Assembly: GCF_010389155.1 (NCBI RefSeq)
Contig: NC_057764.1
Span: 36,464,275-36,528,274, forward strand
Length of the DNA stretch: 64,000 bases
Direction: 5' to 3'
Origin: Erigeron canadensis
Lineage: Eukaryota; Streptophyta; Magnoliopsida; Asterales; Asteraceae
Positions 50,698 to 63,937 of the stretch are shown here, piece after piece. Under the pieces are notes generated by a model. It was not told the DNA's origin and made no database searches. It worked only from the letters and a program-made list of their open reading frames with translations. The translations under genes were made by a program, and so were the position numbers. How positions within the stretch are numbered: position 1 is the first letter of the stretch; every line of letters starts with the position of its first letter.

Positions 50698-51739
50698 GTA
50701 TGATCTCCCTTTCTCGCTTTCTGTTTTTTGTGCTTGAAAACCGAGCTTTTTTTATTATATTCTTAGCTAGTGGTTTTCTTTTGGTTGCAAAATTTCGACT
50801 AAATAGGTATAATATATATCACTACTACCTTATATTGGTCATGCTATGTGTGATGACATCTTGTTATTGGTTTTCTGAAATGTAGCTGGAAGAACAATGT
50901 AAGGCTCCAATTACCAGTTTAAACTTGGCCTTTTGACAACAATAATGCCGGTTGAGAGTTAAGAGTTAATCATGTCTAAATAGACATAGTTTATGCAAAT
51001 AACCTGTCTTGCTTTACCCGAGATCAGCCATAAAAGGTACATTATCACTACTACCTTAGAGGTGAAATGATGGGTAGGTCGGGTGGGCTGGGTAATTGGT
51101 TTTGGTTGAAATGGGTTTTTCTGGAGCAAGTTCATACATGAATTAAATGTACCTTTTTGATCTTTCAGCAGTAAAACATGACTTTAATCGACCTAATCAT
51201 TAGTAATTTCTCACGTGGTTGACCTTTTTGAAGTAAAAAATGATCACTTAAATGTACCTGGTTGCAATTGCCCCCTATAATTCATTTATTTGTCCATATG
51301 TTCAGCGAGCATTTATACAAACTCTGCTCTTTGCCAAGTTCCAAATGAATTAGAGCCTGAGTGAGCAAGTATAACTAGACAAGCTTTATACGTGACCTTG
51401 AACATTATTGACGTCTTTTCCCATGGGAAGCTCTAAAGAGACGAAGGCTTGTAAATCTGAAAAATCATCTTCAGCTTCACCTCTACCAGCATCCGCAAGT
51501 ATAGCAAGATAAACTTTATTATGTGCCTATTTTTTTCTTTACTAAAGTAGCAGTTATACTATCTTCTTTCTAATGTTCATATGCTTTACCACTGTAATTT
51601 TGAGGATTGGCTTTTAAATTTTGATTAGAGACGTGTAAATAGCATCTTTTATGTTTAATAATATATAAGTTTAATTGTCCAGTAGTGTGTTTGTTTCTAT
51701 TTAGTTCCAAGCTTTATAGATATGTTATTTATATCTAAG
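50698..51739. other. non-coding, probably further relic of the Ulp1-bearing element
   Basis: No frame is supported. Low-complexity GGGTNGG words occur near 51060-51120. Confidence 0.4.
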
Positions 51740-51764
51740 ATATATATACATATATATTATGGTA

Positions 51765-52135
51765 CCACCATTCTGAAAATTGAGAAATCGTTCTAAATTT
51801 ATATGGGAACCTGTTTAATAAATAAAAATGGTGTCTTTAACTTACTAAAGAAACCAGTTTCTAATCAAAAAAGGGTTTGTATAAATCAGTAAGAAACGTA
51901 CTTTACATATAAAAATGGTGTCTAAACCTTTTAAAGAAACCGGTTATTGGAATTAAAAAAGGTTTCTATCTTTTTGTAAGGAAACCACTTCTTAGTAAGA
52001 AAGAGGTCTCTATTGTTTTCATAGAAACCGGTTACTAAACAGGTCTTCATTAGGATCTAATAGAAACCCCCTTAATAGGAAGCGGTTGAAGAACTGGTTT
52101 CTAAACCCCTTTAAAACCGATTTCCTTTACAAGTT
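51765..52135. repeat. array of dispersed GAAACCGGTT-type motifs
   Basis: GAAACCAGTTTCTAA, GAAACCGGTTATTGG, GGAAACCACTTCTTAG, GAAACCGGTTACTAAAC and AACTGGTTTCTAAAC occur at roughly 40-90 bp intervals on both strands. Such subterminal motif clusters are typical of CACTA-like and other DNA transposons. I found no CACTA terminus. Confidence 0.5.
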
Positions 52136-53675
52136 TAAATATTTATATATTTATATCTACTACAATTATATTTACTACTTATAATTTGTAAATATGTTAA
52201 TATATTTGTACTTTTTGTGTTTTTAGTGTACAAATTTATATATATTGTATGTTTCAATTGAAAACGTATAAATAAATCAATTCGTTTTATAAAAATACGT
52301 TATATGTATTTTAACACCTTAATTAGTTAACAAAAAACATCTCTATATTTTAGTCATATTTTTTCTTAACAATTGAAAGTTAAATTCATAACATAATAAA
52401 CAAAAAACGTAAAAAAAAAATTTTTTAAAAAAACCCGAAACCGATCCAAAGCGAACAAAAAAACCGAATACAATGATTTTGGTTTTCTATAAACCGAATG
52501 GATCGGTTAGAGTTTCGATTTTAGGCAAAAACCGACCCAACCTGACCCATACTCACCCGGTTACCCCTACTAGCTACTAGATGTCAAAAGATTTTTACTC
52601 TCCAAGTAAAGCCAAAGGGAAGAATTATGTGATGGTCATGAGAACCCCACAATATTTATAAAACTCTATATTTTTAATATTGTTTTTATAAATTTATTTA
52701 GTTTTAAAGTTAATTGGCAACCCGTGATGTAATTTAATTTTGTAGTTTAACATTAATTTATTAGTATCTTAAAAACTGTTCGACAACCCATAATAAAAAG
52801 CTTGACTTCGCCATTAAGTAAAACACATCTGCATTTCAATTTATGTCACTACGTATGAAGGATGGTTTTTTCAATATTCAAATTACTCACGAAATTAAAG
52901 TTGATCGTTTTTGTAAATTGAATTGTACCTTTGGTTTTTTGTTTTTGTTTTTTATAGATATTTTGATTGCCATTATAAAAAATATATAAGCAACTTAATT
53001 AAAGCATATATTTATAATATGATTTAAACGATATCTATACTTACCACCAAATATTTATCATAAGAAAAAAATTAAAACGACTTATCTATTAGACACCAGA
53101 CGATGGTTTCACATTTATGTAGCTACCATTAAATAGAAGGCATCAAAAAAACAAATGGTATATTGCCTCGTCAATTAATTAAAAAAAATCAATAATTGTA
53201 TCACAAAATTTCATACATCTACCACATTATACATATATTATAGCATATTATATATAACTATGCAATAAATAACAATGATACTTTATAGCATATTATATAT
53301 AACTATGCAATAAATAACAATGATACTTTATCAATTTTTATGATACGAATATTACTTTCTAATATTAATACTAGTCGCCTTCAATTCCTATTTCACCTAT
53401 GACCTTAATAAATTAAAGCCACATCCTTATATATTATCTTCATAAATGCCACTTATTATCATTTCATAATATTTTATTACTAGTATACTAGAAGTTGTAT
53501 TTTAAAAAAATAAAAAGGTCAGCGTCACCCTCTCTTGCAAGTTACACGCCAGTCAAACCTCAAATCCTTCATCTTATTTCCATATCCCCTCCTACAAGAA
53601 ACCAACCAAAAAAACAACCCCCTTTTTCATCCTCAATTTTTATCTCAAAAAAACACACAATCATTAACGAAAACC
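52136..53675. other. intergenic, 5' flank of the RNase III-like gene
   Basis: No gene is seen. A patch of ACCGA/CCGAT words at 52430-52570 looks like a MITE end. A 45-bp tandem duplication lies at about 53239-53328 (unit containing AGCATATTATATATAACTAT and GCAATAAATAACAATGATAC). Confidence 0.6.
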
Positions 53676-55964
53676 ATGGAAACAGAAGACGAACAATCAG
53701 AATATGAAGAAGCACTCCTTTCTTTTATCCTCTCATTTCAAAAGCTCAACTCAACAAAACCCCGGCGCCCACCGCCGCCGCCGCTGTCGGAGGTGGAAGA
53801 AACAACCGGATACGTTTTTAAAAACAAAGATTTGTTAAAAGAAGCATTCACACATGTTTCTTTTAAAGAAAAAGATTGTTTGTCGTACGAACGGTTGGAG
53901 TATTTGGGTGACTCTGTTTTGAACCACTTGATTGCCAAGCTGCATTTTTTCATGTATCCTGATATGGCTCCTGGTGAGTTGACTCGGTTACGCGCCGCTA
54001 CTGTTGACACTGAAGCACTCTCTAGGGCCGCCCTCAGACTTGATCTTCATAAGCATCTCCGGCACAACAAACCTCTTCTTGACAGTCAGGTATTCTATAT
54101 ATATCTATATCTATATCTATATTGGTTACGTTTTACTATAAAATATGATTTTTATAAAGATCATGATTAGAAAACGATTATTTTTCACATATATACTGAT
54201 CATAATCATAACCTCTGTTTCATTAATGTCCGTACAAGTGGGATTTGTTGGAAATTTTATGGGAAAAATACAAATTTTATTTCTCTTGAGATACTAGTGT
54301 CTTGAATTTGGTGGGTGGTATATGGATCTGTCTTGTTCTTTTGTTTTTTTAAGGTTAAAATGAAATAAAAATGATAAAAAGTTTTGTCACTTTTTTGTTA
54401 AACTATTTATGTTTTGATAAATATGGTAAAGGGGGCACACCACATATAAAGTTTTTGGGCTCTTGTATGAAAATTGAAAACGATACTTCAAATTTAGAAA
54501 TGTGATTGTTCTATAACAAACTTTATGATTATGAGTAAGTTTTTTGTTACCATTTATTGTTCCATACAATTGAGAGGTATAGTTAAACTTGTGAAACAAT
54601 TATTTTTTATATATATAACTCTAATGTAATTTGGTATAAACTTCAGATTATTTCGATTTGAACTTTCTAATTTTATCTATAAATCTTCATAATTTTATTA
54701 ACTTATACCAGATCATAGTGGGGTTTTTTTCTTTCTTTCTTTCTTTAATAAAAGATACTTGAATTTGGATCTTAAGTAAGGTAGGGGGTGGGGAATTGAA
54801 AGCACGACAGGAGGCATGTTTTGAGCCTGGTGACAACGAAACACTTTAGAGGTAGCCTAGAAAGGAAGGAAAAACAAACGCTAGGTTATGTAATAAAGAA
54901 GGAAGAGAGCCATCTAAGGTTATTTTTGTTAGAAATGTGACTCTTATATCAAATAACTTCTCTTATATTAACTTCTCATGTACTATCAACTTAAGTTTTT
55001 GTACATTTTGGTATATGAAAATGAAACATTAGTACAATACATTTAATGTAAATCCTTTTTACCATGATCCATTTTTACATAGTTGTTTATTAAGAGATGG
55101 TTAAACTTTGGGATAATTTATACTATCAACAGGTGATTATGGTTAATTTTGATTAAGTTTAGGGACTGCATCTTTTTGTAATTAATTACTGTATTGTATG
55201 TTTGTTTGTGGATGATACAGATGGAAGAGTTTGTGGAAGGTATCAAGCAGTATCCGTCACACTCTTATGGCATGATTGATCCGCCTAAAGTGCTAGCTGA
55301 TATTCTTGAGTCACTCATTGGTGCCATCTTCATTGATACTGATATGTCAATGGATGATACTTGGGAGGTAACATATCATCTGTCTTACTATGTGTATAAC
55401 TGTGTATATAATAAGACATTTATATTGTTAATATAAACTTTGGTTGCTAGTAGTTATATATGAACACAATACCACATTGCAAGATATGAAAAACAAACAG
55501 TATTTACATGGTTCAACAATTTGGCTACATATGTTATTGATAAGACTTTTTTATTTTATTTTGGGTTTTAACAGGTTGCGGAGCATTTATTACAACCGTT
55601 GATGACGCGTGAAAATTTGAAGGCACACCCGGTAGCAAAGTTCTATGAAGCATGCCAGAAGATGGGAGTTAAACCACACGCAAAAGATTTGTGGAGCAAA
55701 ACAGGAGAGATTGAGATATACATTGATGATGAACTGATTGGGACAGGAAAATACAAGCTAAAGAAAATTATTGCAGTAAATAGAGCAGCACATGATGCAT
55801 ACCAGAACCTTTTTGAAAAGCTTGGTAGTAAAGATGGTGATCAAAACCTTAGTAACAAAGATGATGATGATGAAAATGCCGATAGTGATGAAAAAGTCGA
55901 TTGTGATGAAAATGTTGATAATGATGAAAAACTCGATAGCGAAAATGGCAGTATTGGAGAGTAA
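53676..55964 (+). CDS. RNase III-like protein (RTL family) with C-terminal dsRNA-binding-like region
   Basis: Endoribonuclease of the plant RNASE THREE-LIKE type, which cuts double-stranded RNA precursors. Three exons, 53676-54089, 55221-55367 and 55575-55964, join in phase to 316 residues. A short acidic N-terminus and Pro-rich linker (PRRPPPPPL) are followed by the RNase III domain (about 45-190). It holds the signature ERLEYLGDSVL with Glu75 and Asp79, and ADILESLIGAIF with Asp165 and Glu168. These are the four metal-binding residues of the family, so it should be catalytically competent. Residues about 207-275 (HPVAKFYEACQKMGVKP, then KYKLKKIIAVNRAAHDAYQN) look like a degenerate dsRNA-binding domain. 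The tail is acidic with imperfect DENxDxDEK repeats. The ATG at 53676 (METEDEQSEYEE) is preferred to an upstream in-frame start at 53535, which would add leader-like sequence. Nearest named relatives are RTL2/RTL3, not resolved here. Confidence 0.87.
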
Positions 55965-58796
55965 TCATAAGTAGTGGAACTGTTGTCTTTGTATCAAGTT
56001 GAATTAGAAGAGAAAGCTAATCTATTTTGGCATGAAGTTAAAGATAGAGTAACTTAGGATTAGACTCTAATTTGTTCTCATATTGGGGTTATTAGTCTCA
56101 TTGTGGAACTGTAACCATTGGTGTTACTTTCTTGTGAATTGGCTAACTATGAATTAAGTTAAATGCATTTCCATTGCTTATATGTTTTTTTTTCCCTCTA
56201 TCAAGATGGGTTACTTTGTGTATATGGCACTCACAATACACCTGTGAACTCTATAGATAAAGGTGTACGACTTTATATTGTCTTAATTTTCAATTTTAAC
56301 TTTTGTGCCTGTTATCAACTTTTTTTATTTTGACCATGTCCTTAAATGGGAAAAAGTATACCAGGAATATGGTCCTCAAATGGTCTTCTTTTAATTAGTT
56401 ACAAAAGGACTATAATCAAAGCTACATGTAAGGATGGATGTGGAACTAGACCGGTCATTGTACCGATCTTGGTCACATATATACCGGTATCGGGAAATCG
56501 GTACCCGACCAGTACCACATTCTAAATCGATAGATCTCACTTCTAATCGAGATCACTTACTCATTTTTATAAACAACACACCATATAATTGCATACACAT
56601 AGCAACATGCAAATAGCGTTTGGTTTGCTTCCTTACACGACATGAATAGCCTATTTTGACCATTCATATCGATCCCATTCTGTAGTTCACCCTATTGTGA
56701 TTATGATGTGAATTATTCTTAATATTATTGATACAATGAAGGGTTTTATATAGCCAATGTACAACTTGTTCATCAAGTAAAGACAACTAATTATTAAGAA
56801 ACTATAATCTACTAAATATATAAAAGATATTAATCTACTAATTATAATATAACTTGGTAATATCCTTAATACACCCAACATAATGAAAAAAGCACGATTT
56901 GGAATCATCGGAAAACTATTTAAACAAATCTTGTCGAGATCTTGGTATTTTCAAATTATCAACAGCATGAATATGAATAAGACAAATAACAAAACATCTT
57001 GTTGAACCGTTTTAACTTGTGCATCAATATTAGATGGGCCACATTAAAACTACGCCCCCTATATCCCCACCACTATTTTTTGGTATCTCGACCACTACTA
57101 TTTTTTGTAGCGACCCTCGCTGTAAAAAGTGAAAAAAGTGCGGCCCCCATGTCTATAATGGTAAATATGACAGAATAAAAGCGGGCCCCCTGTCAGGATC
57201 GCTGCAAAAAGTCTGGTCGGGTTACCAAAAAAGTGGTTGAGTTACCAGGCGCCAAAAACTATTTCAAGACTAGGTCGGTTATTTCCAGTATTTTCCAGGT
57301 AGCAGCACTCTGCAGTACTGGTTGGTACTGATCCTGTGATTTTTAAAAGTGGGAACAGAATTAACAGAAGCAGAAAGGACACTGCAAAATGTATCTTTCA
57401 TTTAGTTTCACAAAAAAATCACCCAAACACCCTTGCATGATCATTGGTTGTAAATATGGAATTGCACCCTTATTGGCATACCAATTAACAACACTTGTAC
57501 GTCCATGTATAAACATCCTTTTTTTAATTGATATCTACAATATTCTACACAAAGTACGTAACAAAACAACACACTTTTTAGGCATTTCATTGAATGCATA
57601 TCTTACATGCATAAGACATGGGACTACTTAAATCGATTAGTTTCAAACTTGGAGTTGCTTAATTAATATAAGTATTTTTTTAGCTCAAATGTTTTAAATG
57701 TTATGGACAGGATTAATAGCTTATGTGCCACAATCAAAGTGAACTAATCTAAATTAAGTATCAATTGCTATATAGTAGAAATGTTGAATGGGATTAAAAA
57801 CATATTAAAAGTATATATTATCCAGACCACCGAGATAAAAAATAAAATAAAATAATAATGCATACATACATATGAGACAATGAAATTTTCATTATTATTT
57901 TCTAAAACTCTGTGTTTATTAAGAAATAATCCCAAATAAAACATGTCAAATGTGAAAAATATGATAATAGAATAATTAATGTTAAAAAAGCCAACTAATA
58001 TATAGATGTAAGTGGATCATCAGATGATAGAATGCACCAAATTACTGCATTAAATGAACGTGACGAGAAGTAGGCTAGTTAGGCGAGAGGGTCAGATTCA
58101 ACAATCAGTTCATGTTCATATGGTTATAGGGTCCAAAATCAAATGAAAGCCTTTAAAACTTTGAGTGAAATGGGTAACGTGTAAAACTTTGAGTAAACAA
58201 ACTGAAGTGTATATATAGGATTAACGATCGATATAGATATGTCTCATGGCTCGAATTATGATTCATAGTGATTAACTAGGCAGCTTCAACTTGCGAACAA
58301 CATGATATCTATGGCTGGGCCATGAAGCACCACTAATACTAGTAACAGAAAGGCGTCTCACACTTCCACTATGCTGATAGTTATAGTACTATGTTTTTGT
58401 CTCTTGTTAATGGCATTTATCCTATCCTAAAACTTTAAACGAATTGGATTAATAAGGAAATGAATAGGACAACTACTCGGCCCAAAACCAATACAGGGCT
58501 AAACACCATTATATATTCTAAGCCCATATGCAAATTTACAAGACCAATTTATAACTTGTAATGTAGTAGCCATGTTGCCAGTAGGTATAATATATAGCAC
58601 ATAAACTAAGCTAGTAAGCTTAAAACTTTGAGGTTTTAATTTCAAATCCGAGTGTGAGTAAAATGATTGCCGAGATGGAGCCATGAGTTTTCCTGCAGAT
58701 AAACGATTTTTTTTATTTAAAGTTGAGTTTGAAAAGACAATAACACTAAATCAATTTTGTCATTAAAAAAAAAGTAATAGGACATACATGATGCAC
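55965..58796. other. 2.8 kb intergenic region, no gene seen
   Basis: This holds the RNase III-like 3' untranslated region, a CCGGTAT/ACCGGTC-rich MITE end near 56440-56525, and an LTR-like stretch at 56696-56880. The LTR-like stretch, read on the minus strand, begins TGTTGGGTGTATTAAGG, carries TATATAAAACCC and ends ATCACA, but its 5-bp flanks do not match. An inverted repeat at 57060-57255 has its own entry. Short open frames lack support. Confidence 0.45.
57060..57255. repeat. imperfect inverted repeat, MITE-like
   Basis: GGTATCTCGACCACTACTAT, then TTTTTTGTAGCGACCCT on the left, faces (reversed) GGTAACCCGACCAGACTTTT, then TGCAGCGATCCT on the right. GC content is higher than the surroundings. 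No target-site duplication was found. Confidence 0.5.
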
Positions 58797-59152
58797 TTAA
58801 GTGGTGTTTGGTACAATGGAATAAAAATGGTGGAAATAGAATGAGAAACACTTCTCATGTTTGTTTGTAATGGAGAATGGGAAAGAGAATCGAGAATAGA
58901 AAATCGATTTCATTCCCTCAATTCTCTATGAAATGTAGAGAATTGATGGGAATGGAAATTTTTAAATTTTTTTTTTTGTTTGTTTTAGTGATGTTATATG
59001 TATTAAATTTGATTATTATTTAAAATTTAGTATTTTATATATATTCATTCTCTGTTTGTACCAAACGACGGAATCGATTCTCTTTCCAAATACTCATTCT
59101 CTTTCCCACTATATTCATTCTCTTTGATTCACTCCTACCAAACACCCCCTTA
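58797..59152. mobile_element. Tourist-like MITE (PIF/Harbinger type)
   Basis: The element at 58800-59149 (350 bp) is flanked by TTA at 58797-58799 and 59150-59152. The ends AGTGGTGTTTGGTA and, reversed, GGGGGTGTTTGGTA are inverted repeats. The interior carries inverted GAATGAGAA/TTCTCATTC-type words throughout. Confidence 0.8.
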
Positions 59153-59195
59153 TTGTTAAGTTCTTTGATCTTTCCGTATGCAATTGAGCGCATCC

Positions 59196-59704
59196 ATCTG
59201 AACTAGAGGTGCAAGAAACGGTTAACCGATTTCGGTTATTAATTTTAATAACCGGTTTCGGTTATTTTTTGAAAGAGTAATAATCGATTACGGTTAACTT
59301 GTACTGGTTAATAACCGGTTTCTAGGTTTTAAAAGTAGAACTTATCTAACCGATTTCGATTAATAATAACCGGTTAACCGATACCTGTTAACCTATTCGG
59401 TTTTTTTTAACCGCCCATTATAATATTGAGAAAGTGGTGAACAATGTGGAAAAACAATTATTTCCGACAAGCCTAAGCGACAAACCCATATTCCAAAAAA
59501 ACCTATATTCCAAATAAACATCATTTTCTAAACACAACAAATTTCATCATCCCTAATCTCAAAAACAACCAAACAATGATGTTGGATCGGATGAAATGAG
59601 CATTAATCTATATATAGTATAGATATATCTAAAGCTTACGAAATCATTTGATGGTGCGATCTTTCTGGTTAAATATCAGTGTATGTATATAATATGATTG
59701 ATAT

Positions 59705-59748
<44 letters not shown>

Positions 59749-59993
59749 ATAATAATATGTATATAATATGTGATTAACCGGTTAACCGGTTATTATTTGG
59801 AATAATTAAGCGGTTATAGGTTAACCGGTTAATAATCGGTTTTGGTTTTGAAAAGAGTAATCGGTTAGTAACCTACGGTTTCTGGTAACCTATAATCGGT
59901 TTTTACTATTCCGGTTATTAACCAATTTCGGTTATCAATTACAAATCAGTTCGGTTCGGTTAATTGATTTTTTCTTGCACCTCAGATCTGAAC
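59196..59993. mobile_element. hAT-type non-autonomous element with perfect 8-bp target-site duplication
   Basis: The element at 59204-59985 (782 bp) is flanked by ATCTGAAC at 59196-59203 and 59986-59993. The ends TAGAGGTGCAAGAA and, reversed, CTGAGGTGCAAGAA match the hAT terminal consensus. Subterminal regions are dense in AACCGGTTA words on both strands. A (TA)n run lies at about 59706-59745. No transposase frame is present. Confidence 0.9.
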
Positions 59994-60254
59994 CCACCTT
60001 CTTTAGTACGGTACTTGACTTTATTGGGCCGTAGCACCATAATCAAATTCAATTAATGGGTTTGTACTTTGTAGACGAGTCTGCGCTGCTTGTGCCGTCC
60101 ACATTTGAGTTACAATCATAGTTCTATTAAATGAATTGGTAATATAGAAATAGTAATTTGTAAATTTATATATATATATGCATTTTCTTCATATATATTT
60201 TTCATTTATAAGATTAGATTTGAATAAAGGAAATGAAAGGAATTGTCTATCATC

Positions 60255-60345
60255 TTTTTTTTTTTTACGGATTTTGAGCTCTAATACCTCGATAGTATAC
60301 GAGGGAGGTTAAGGCGTTAAGCCATAAACAAACTTTAAGATTAGA
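60255..60345 (-). mobile_element. SINE-like fragment
   Basis: On the minus strand TGGCTTAACGCC and GGTATTAGAGCTC stand at tRNA-like spacing, and the sequence ends in a poly-A tract (poly-T on plus, 60256-60268). Weak evidence; no target-site duplication. Confidence 0.3.
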
Positions 60346-61492
60346 TTTGAATCTATCATGTAATTAACTAATTTAATTAACTCTTAAACTTTCTCCACTT
60401 GTTCACATTACACAAGAGATTTGATATGTCTTGTTACATAATACATTATCGCTTTATATGACAATGTATATGTATATAATTAATTAAGACATGAGTACGA
60501 TAAAGTCTATCTATTGGATACATCCATTTTTACGAAAACGAAATGTACACGAAACTTGAAGACCACTCTCACTTTCTTAAGGAAAATTACATTACATTGG
60601 ATCTCATTCAAACTTTCACACAACACACTTGATCGATATAGATGATAAGATATTTTGTCAAGTGACATCGATCATTTCATAGTCAAAATCAGTAGGCCCA
60701 TGTTTGTTGACTTTTGACACATTGTCTATAACAACCATGCATACACATTATTACGCACGCATGCACGCAATTTGAATGCTGAATTGTGATAGAAATGAGA
60801 ATCTCTAGTTGATTTCGAAATTGGGGTACGGTATCAAATTATGTCGAATCTTCTGAAAATATTGTATATCTTCGTTTACGATTTTCATAATGACAATCGG
60901 TGTTACTAAAGTGATACTTTATATATAAAACACCAAATCTTAAAATCTTTTAACAATAAAATATACACATATATAGCTGTTATATACTTGATAGTTGATA
61001 ATAATAAATAAAAAACTATACATTGATGAGAATGAGATCAATAGTAAATACATTGTCCACTGCAAAGTATTTACGTGTACATGAAAAATTTGATTGATCG
61101 TTGTCATGAAAGAAATTGCTCGCTTTCTAGAGGGTTTTGGACTACCATTTCATCGAGGTTAGAAAATCTGTCTGATATGTTGTAAGATGGTGTCGTAAAA
61201 GTAAATATATGTAACATTTTTCAAAAGATATGTTTGGATTATGTTTCTCTTTGTTTTTGTTTTCCTATAAGACGACTTTGAACAAGAAAAATCGATCCGT
61301 ACTTACACATAATGACAAAATTAATGTCAATATCGTCTCATAACCATTCTTATGGAACCAGTTACACCTTATACATGTAATTTTATTCTTTTTCTATTTG
61401 ACATTAAAATACTCGTAACACATTTAAACAATACATACTTTACAAATATACTGTAATATACTCATACTCATATCTCTATATATCTATAAATA

Positions 61493-61525
61493 ACTAGGAT
61501 TTTTTTACCCGCACGATATGCGGCT
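61493..61525 (-). mobile_element. Helitron-like 3' terminus
   Basis: On the minus strand the sequence reads GCCGCATATCGTGCGGGTAA, then AAAAAATCCTAGT. That is a short GC-rich hairpin followed by an A/T spacer and CTAGT, the usual end of plant Helitrons. The element would extend to higher coordinates; its 5' TC end was not identified. Confidence 0.45.
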
Positions 61526-62917
61526 GCTTTAAAAATGTGCTTAATAAAGTGAGATTTGAGTTGAACTTGCTTAAAAAAACATTTAATGAAACGCTTAATA
61601 ATATGTGAACAAATGAGTTAATGGAATGGATTAATAATGATCGTAAAGAAAAACATATGGACGAACAATCTATTTAGTTTCACTTAATTAAATTAGCAAT
61701 AACGTATTCATTATCCAATCATTAAACTAATTGTTATATACACTTGTTTTGAATTAACTCTTTGTCTACCATCATAATATTTTTCTCATCATCACAATGA
61801 AAAATTGTATTGTTAAAAAACAAAAGAAAAAAGAGATTGTATTAACTATTATCATAAATTCAAAAAAAGATAAAAGAATTAAACCAAAAATTGTACATAA
61901 CTTTCATAGTGATATGAACGAAAGAATTAACATAACTCTTTTAAGATGAATATAATTTAGTGGTGATAAAAAAGTTTATAAACTTTAAATATTGCCACTA
62001 ATGATTAATGCGATCCAACTAACCAATGGCCTGAGCAAACTTTCATATAATCACCATAAAAAAAACGAAAGGAACCTCATATAAATGTTGAATAAAAAAG
62101 ATAATGAAATATCATTAGGTATAGACGTGATTTTTTAAACTAAAGAGAAGATATCATTTTATCTAATGAGAAGATCTTAGATTCTTGCAATATATATATA
62201 TATATTTATTTAACATATATATGTTCATTTGTTTTCTAAATATAGAGTTTATTTAAAGTAAAATATGGAATTGACACATAGGATAAAATCTTATGTGGCA
62301 ATTTTTCAAATTAGTTTTAGATTGCAAGAGAGCTTTAAAATGCTTGGTTAATTATTGTTTTATAAGAGTTATAGATTCTCTACAAATAAGCATCCAGTCA
62401 GCTATGTAGGATTTTATATCAATTAACTTTAAATAACAAATAAAAAAAATCTATTGATTAGACTAGAACTCATGACCTCTAGATTTAGTGTTAAACACAT
62501 AACCACTTGATCTAACATAATATTTGTTTATTTTTTGCAACCTATAAAATATATATAATTACTAAGTAAAGTTCTTGCCATAAAATATAAAATACTTTAC
62601 AAGATTAGATTATTTTTATTATGCCATAAATACTTCTATTTTTTTTTTTTTTACGAAAAGAAATTCTATAAATTAGTTAAGTAATGTTTCCAAGTTATTA
62701 CAAGATTAGTATTTTATTTTATTTTAGTAAAATTACGTAACATAGATTTTTTATAAGTTTTTTTAACATCATGTAACATTAATTAATTATTCATACTATG
62801 ATAGATCCTAATCTTAAATAACTATTTTAATTTTTAATTTTTAAAATCACTATTAAAAAGATAATAGTCTTTATATATTAAAAAAATTCTAAAGCGCAAT
62901 ACGTTGTTACTAAAATC

Positions 62918-62965
<48 letters not shown>

Positions 62966-63584
62966 TGTATCTCAAAGCGCATATGTGACACACCTCTTTG
63001 CTTTCCACGTCATCTTTTTCCTACGTAACATTCATACGTTGTTGGTATCTCAAAGGTTGACACATAAGCAGACACCAAATCACCTATGCATATTATAGCT
63101 ATGTTTGGCAATAGCTTTTCAACAACTTCTGAGGAGCTTTAACTTTTAATTTTGAATAAAAAATTACTATTGTTTTAAAAGATTTGTTTGGATGCAACTA
63201 GCTTTAGCCTTTATTTGAAAGAATAGCTCCAAAATGAAACGCTTCTTGAAGTAGGATTTCGGGAGCTTTAGCTTTTCGATGAAGCTTTTAGTTTTACGTT
63301 TGGGATCACATCATCTTTAATTATTTCTAAATATTTAGTATATGTATTAAATATTAATTAAAACCTTGTTATCTAAGTCTTTTAGTTTTGGAAAAAACGT
63401 TAGACCATGGATTAACTTACACGTACCTATTCTATATTACTACATATAGTGACAACGATTCATCACCTTTGAAAAAAAAGACACATATCAATGTTTATGA
63501 TCAAATAACTAACTTATTATCTGATCTAGTGGACATTGTAACGGAAAAACCTCGATCGATGTAGACATACTCAAAAACCATTTG

Positions 63585-63608
63585 GGTTATGGCCCAGTGG
63601 CCACCTCC

Positions 63609-63639
<31 letters not shown>

Positions 63640-63785
63640 AAAAAAAAAAACGACTTCGTGGGAACACCACCCAGGTTCAAATCCGTGGAAAAAATATATT
63701 TAACCAATCAAGGTTTCTGGGGTATCACCAGCAGACAGCGTTCCAAGGTCGCTAGCTTGATAAGAAAAGTTCCTCTACATGACTA
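63585..63785 (+). mobile_element. SINE-like unit with poly-C/poly-A tract between the promoter boxes
   Basis: An A-box-like TATGGCCCAGTGGCCA (63587-63602) and the B box GGTTCAAATCC (63674-63684) are tRNA-type. Between them lies C23 followed by A21 (63607-63650), which has expanded the normal 30-40 bp spacing to about 70 bp. The mononucleotide runs may vary or may include sequencing error. Confidence 0.55.
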
Positions 63786-63911
63786 AGGAATTCATGAGCA
63801 TTTACCCTTTAAATTAGCTTAACTATGTTTTTGGATTTGATGTAATTATTCAGCTTAACTTCTACAACTATTCTTAAGCGATATAATTTACGATAATTTA
63901 GTATGAAATAA

Positions 63912-63937
63912 GATATTGCACGGGTGTAATCTAGTAT
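63912..63937 (+). mobile_element. Helitron-like 3' terminus
   Basis: GATATTGCACGGGTGTAATC, then TAGT gives the CACGGG-spacer-CTAGT ending of plant Helitrons, followed by A. The hairpin is weak, and the 5' end was not found. Confidence 0.4.

Noticed and set aside
56696..56880. Solo LTR of a Copia-type retrotransposon
   Set aside because: TG...CA ends and a TATA-like word are present on the minus strand, but the flanking 5 bp do not match and no primer-binding site is seen.
57389..57631. 80-residue frame on the plus strand
   Set aside because: No recognisable domain and nothing around it supports a gene.
63501..63786. Frames with poly-Gly/Phe or poly-Pro/Lys
   Set aside because: They arise from the C23-A21 homopolymers inside a SINE-like unit.
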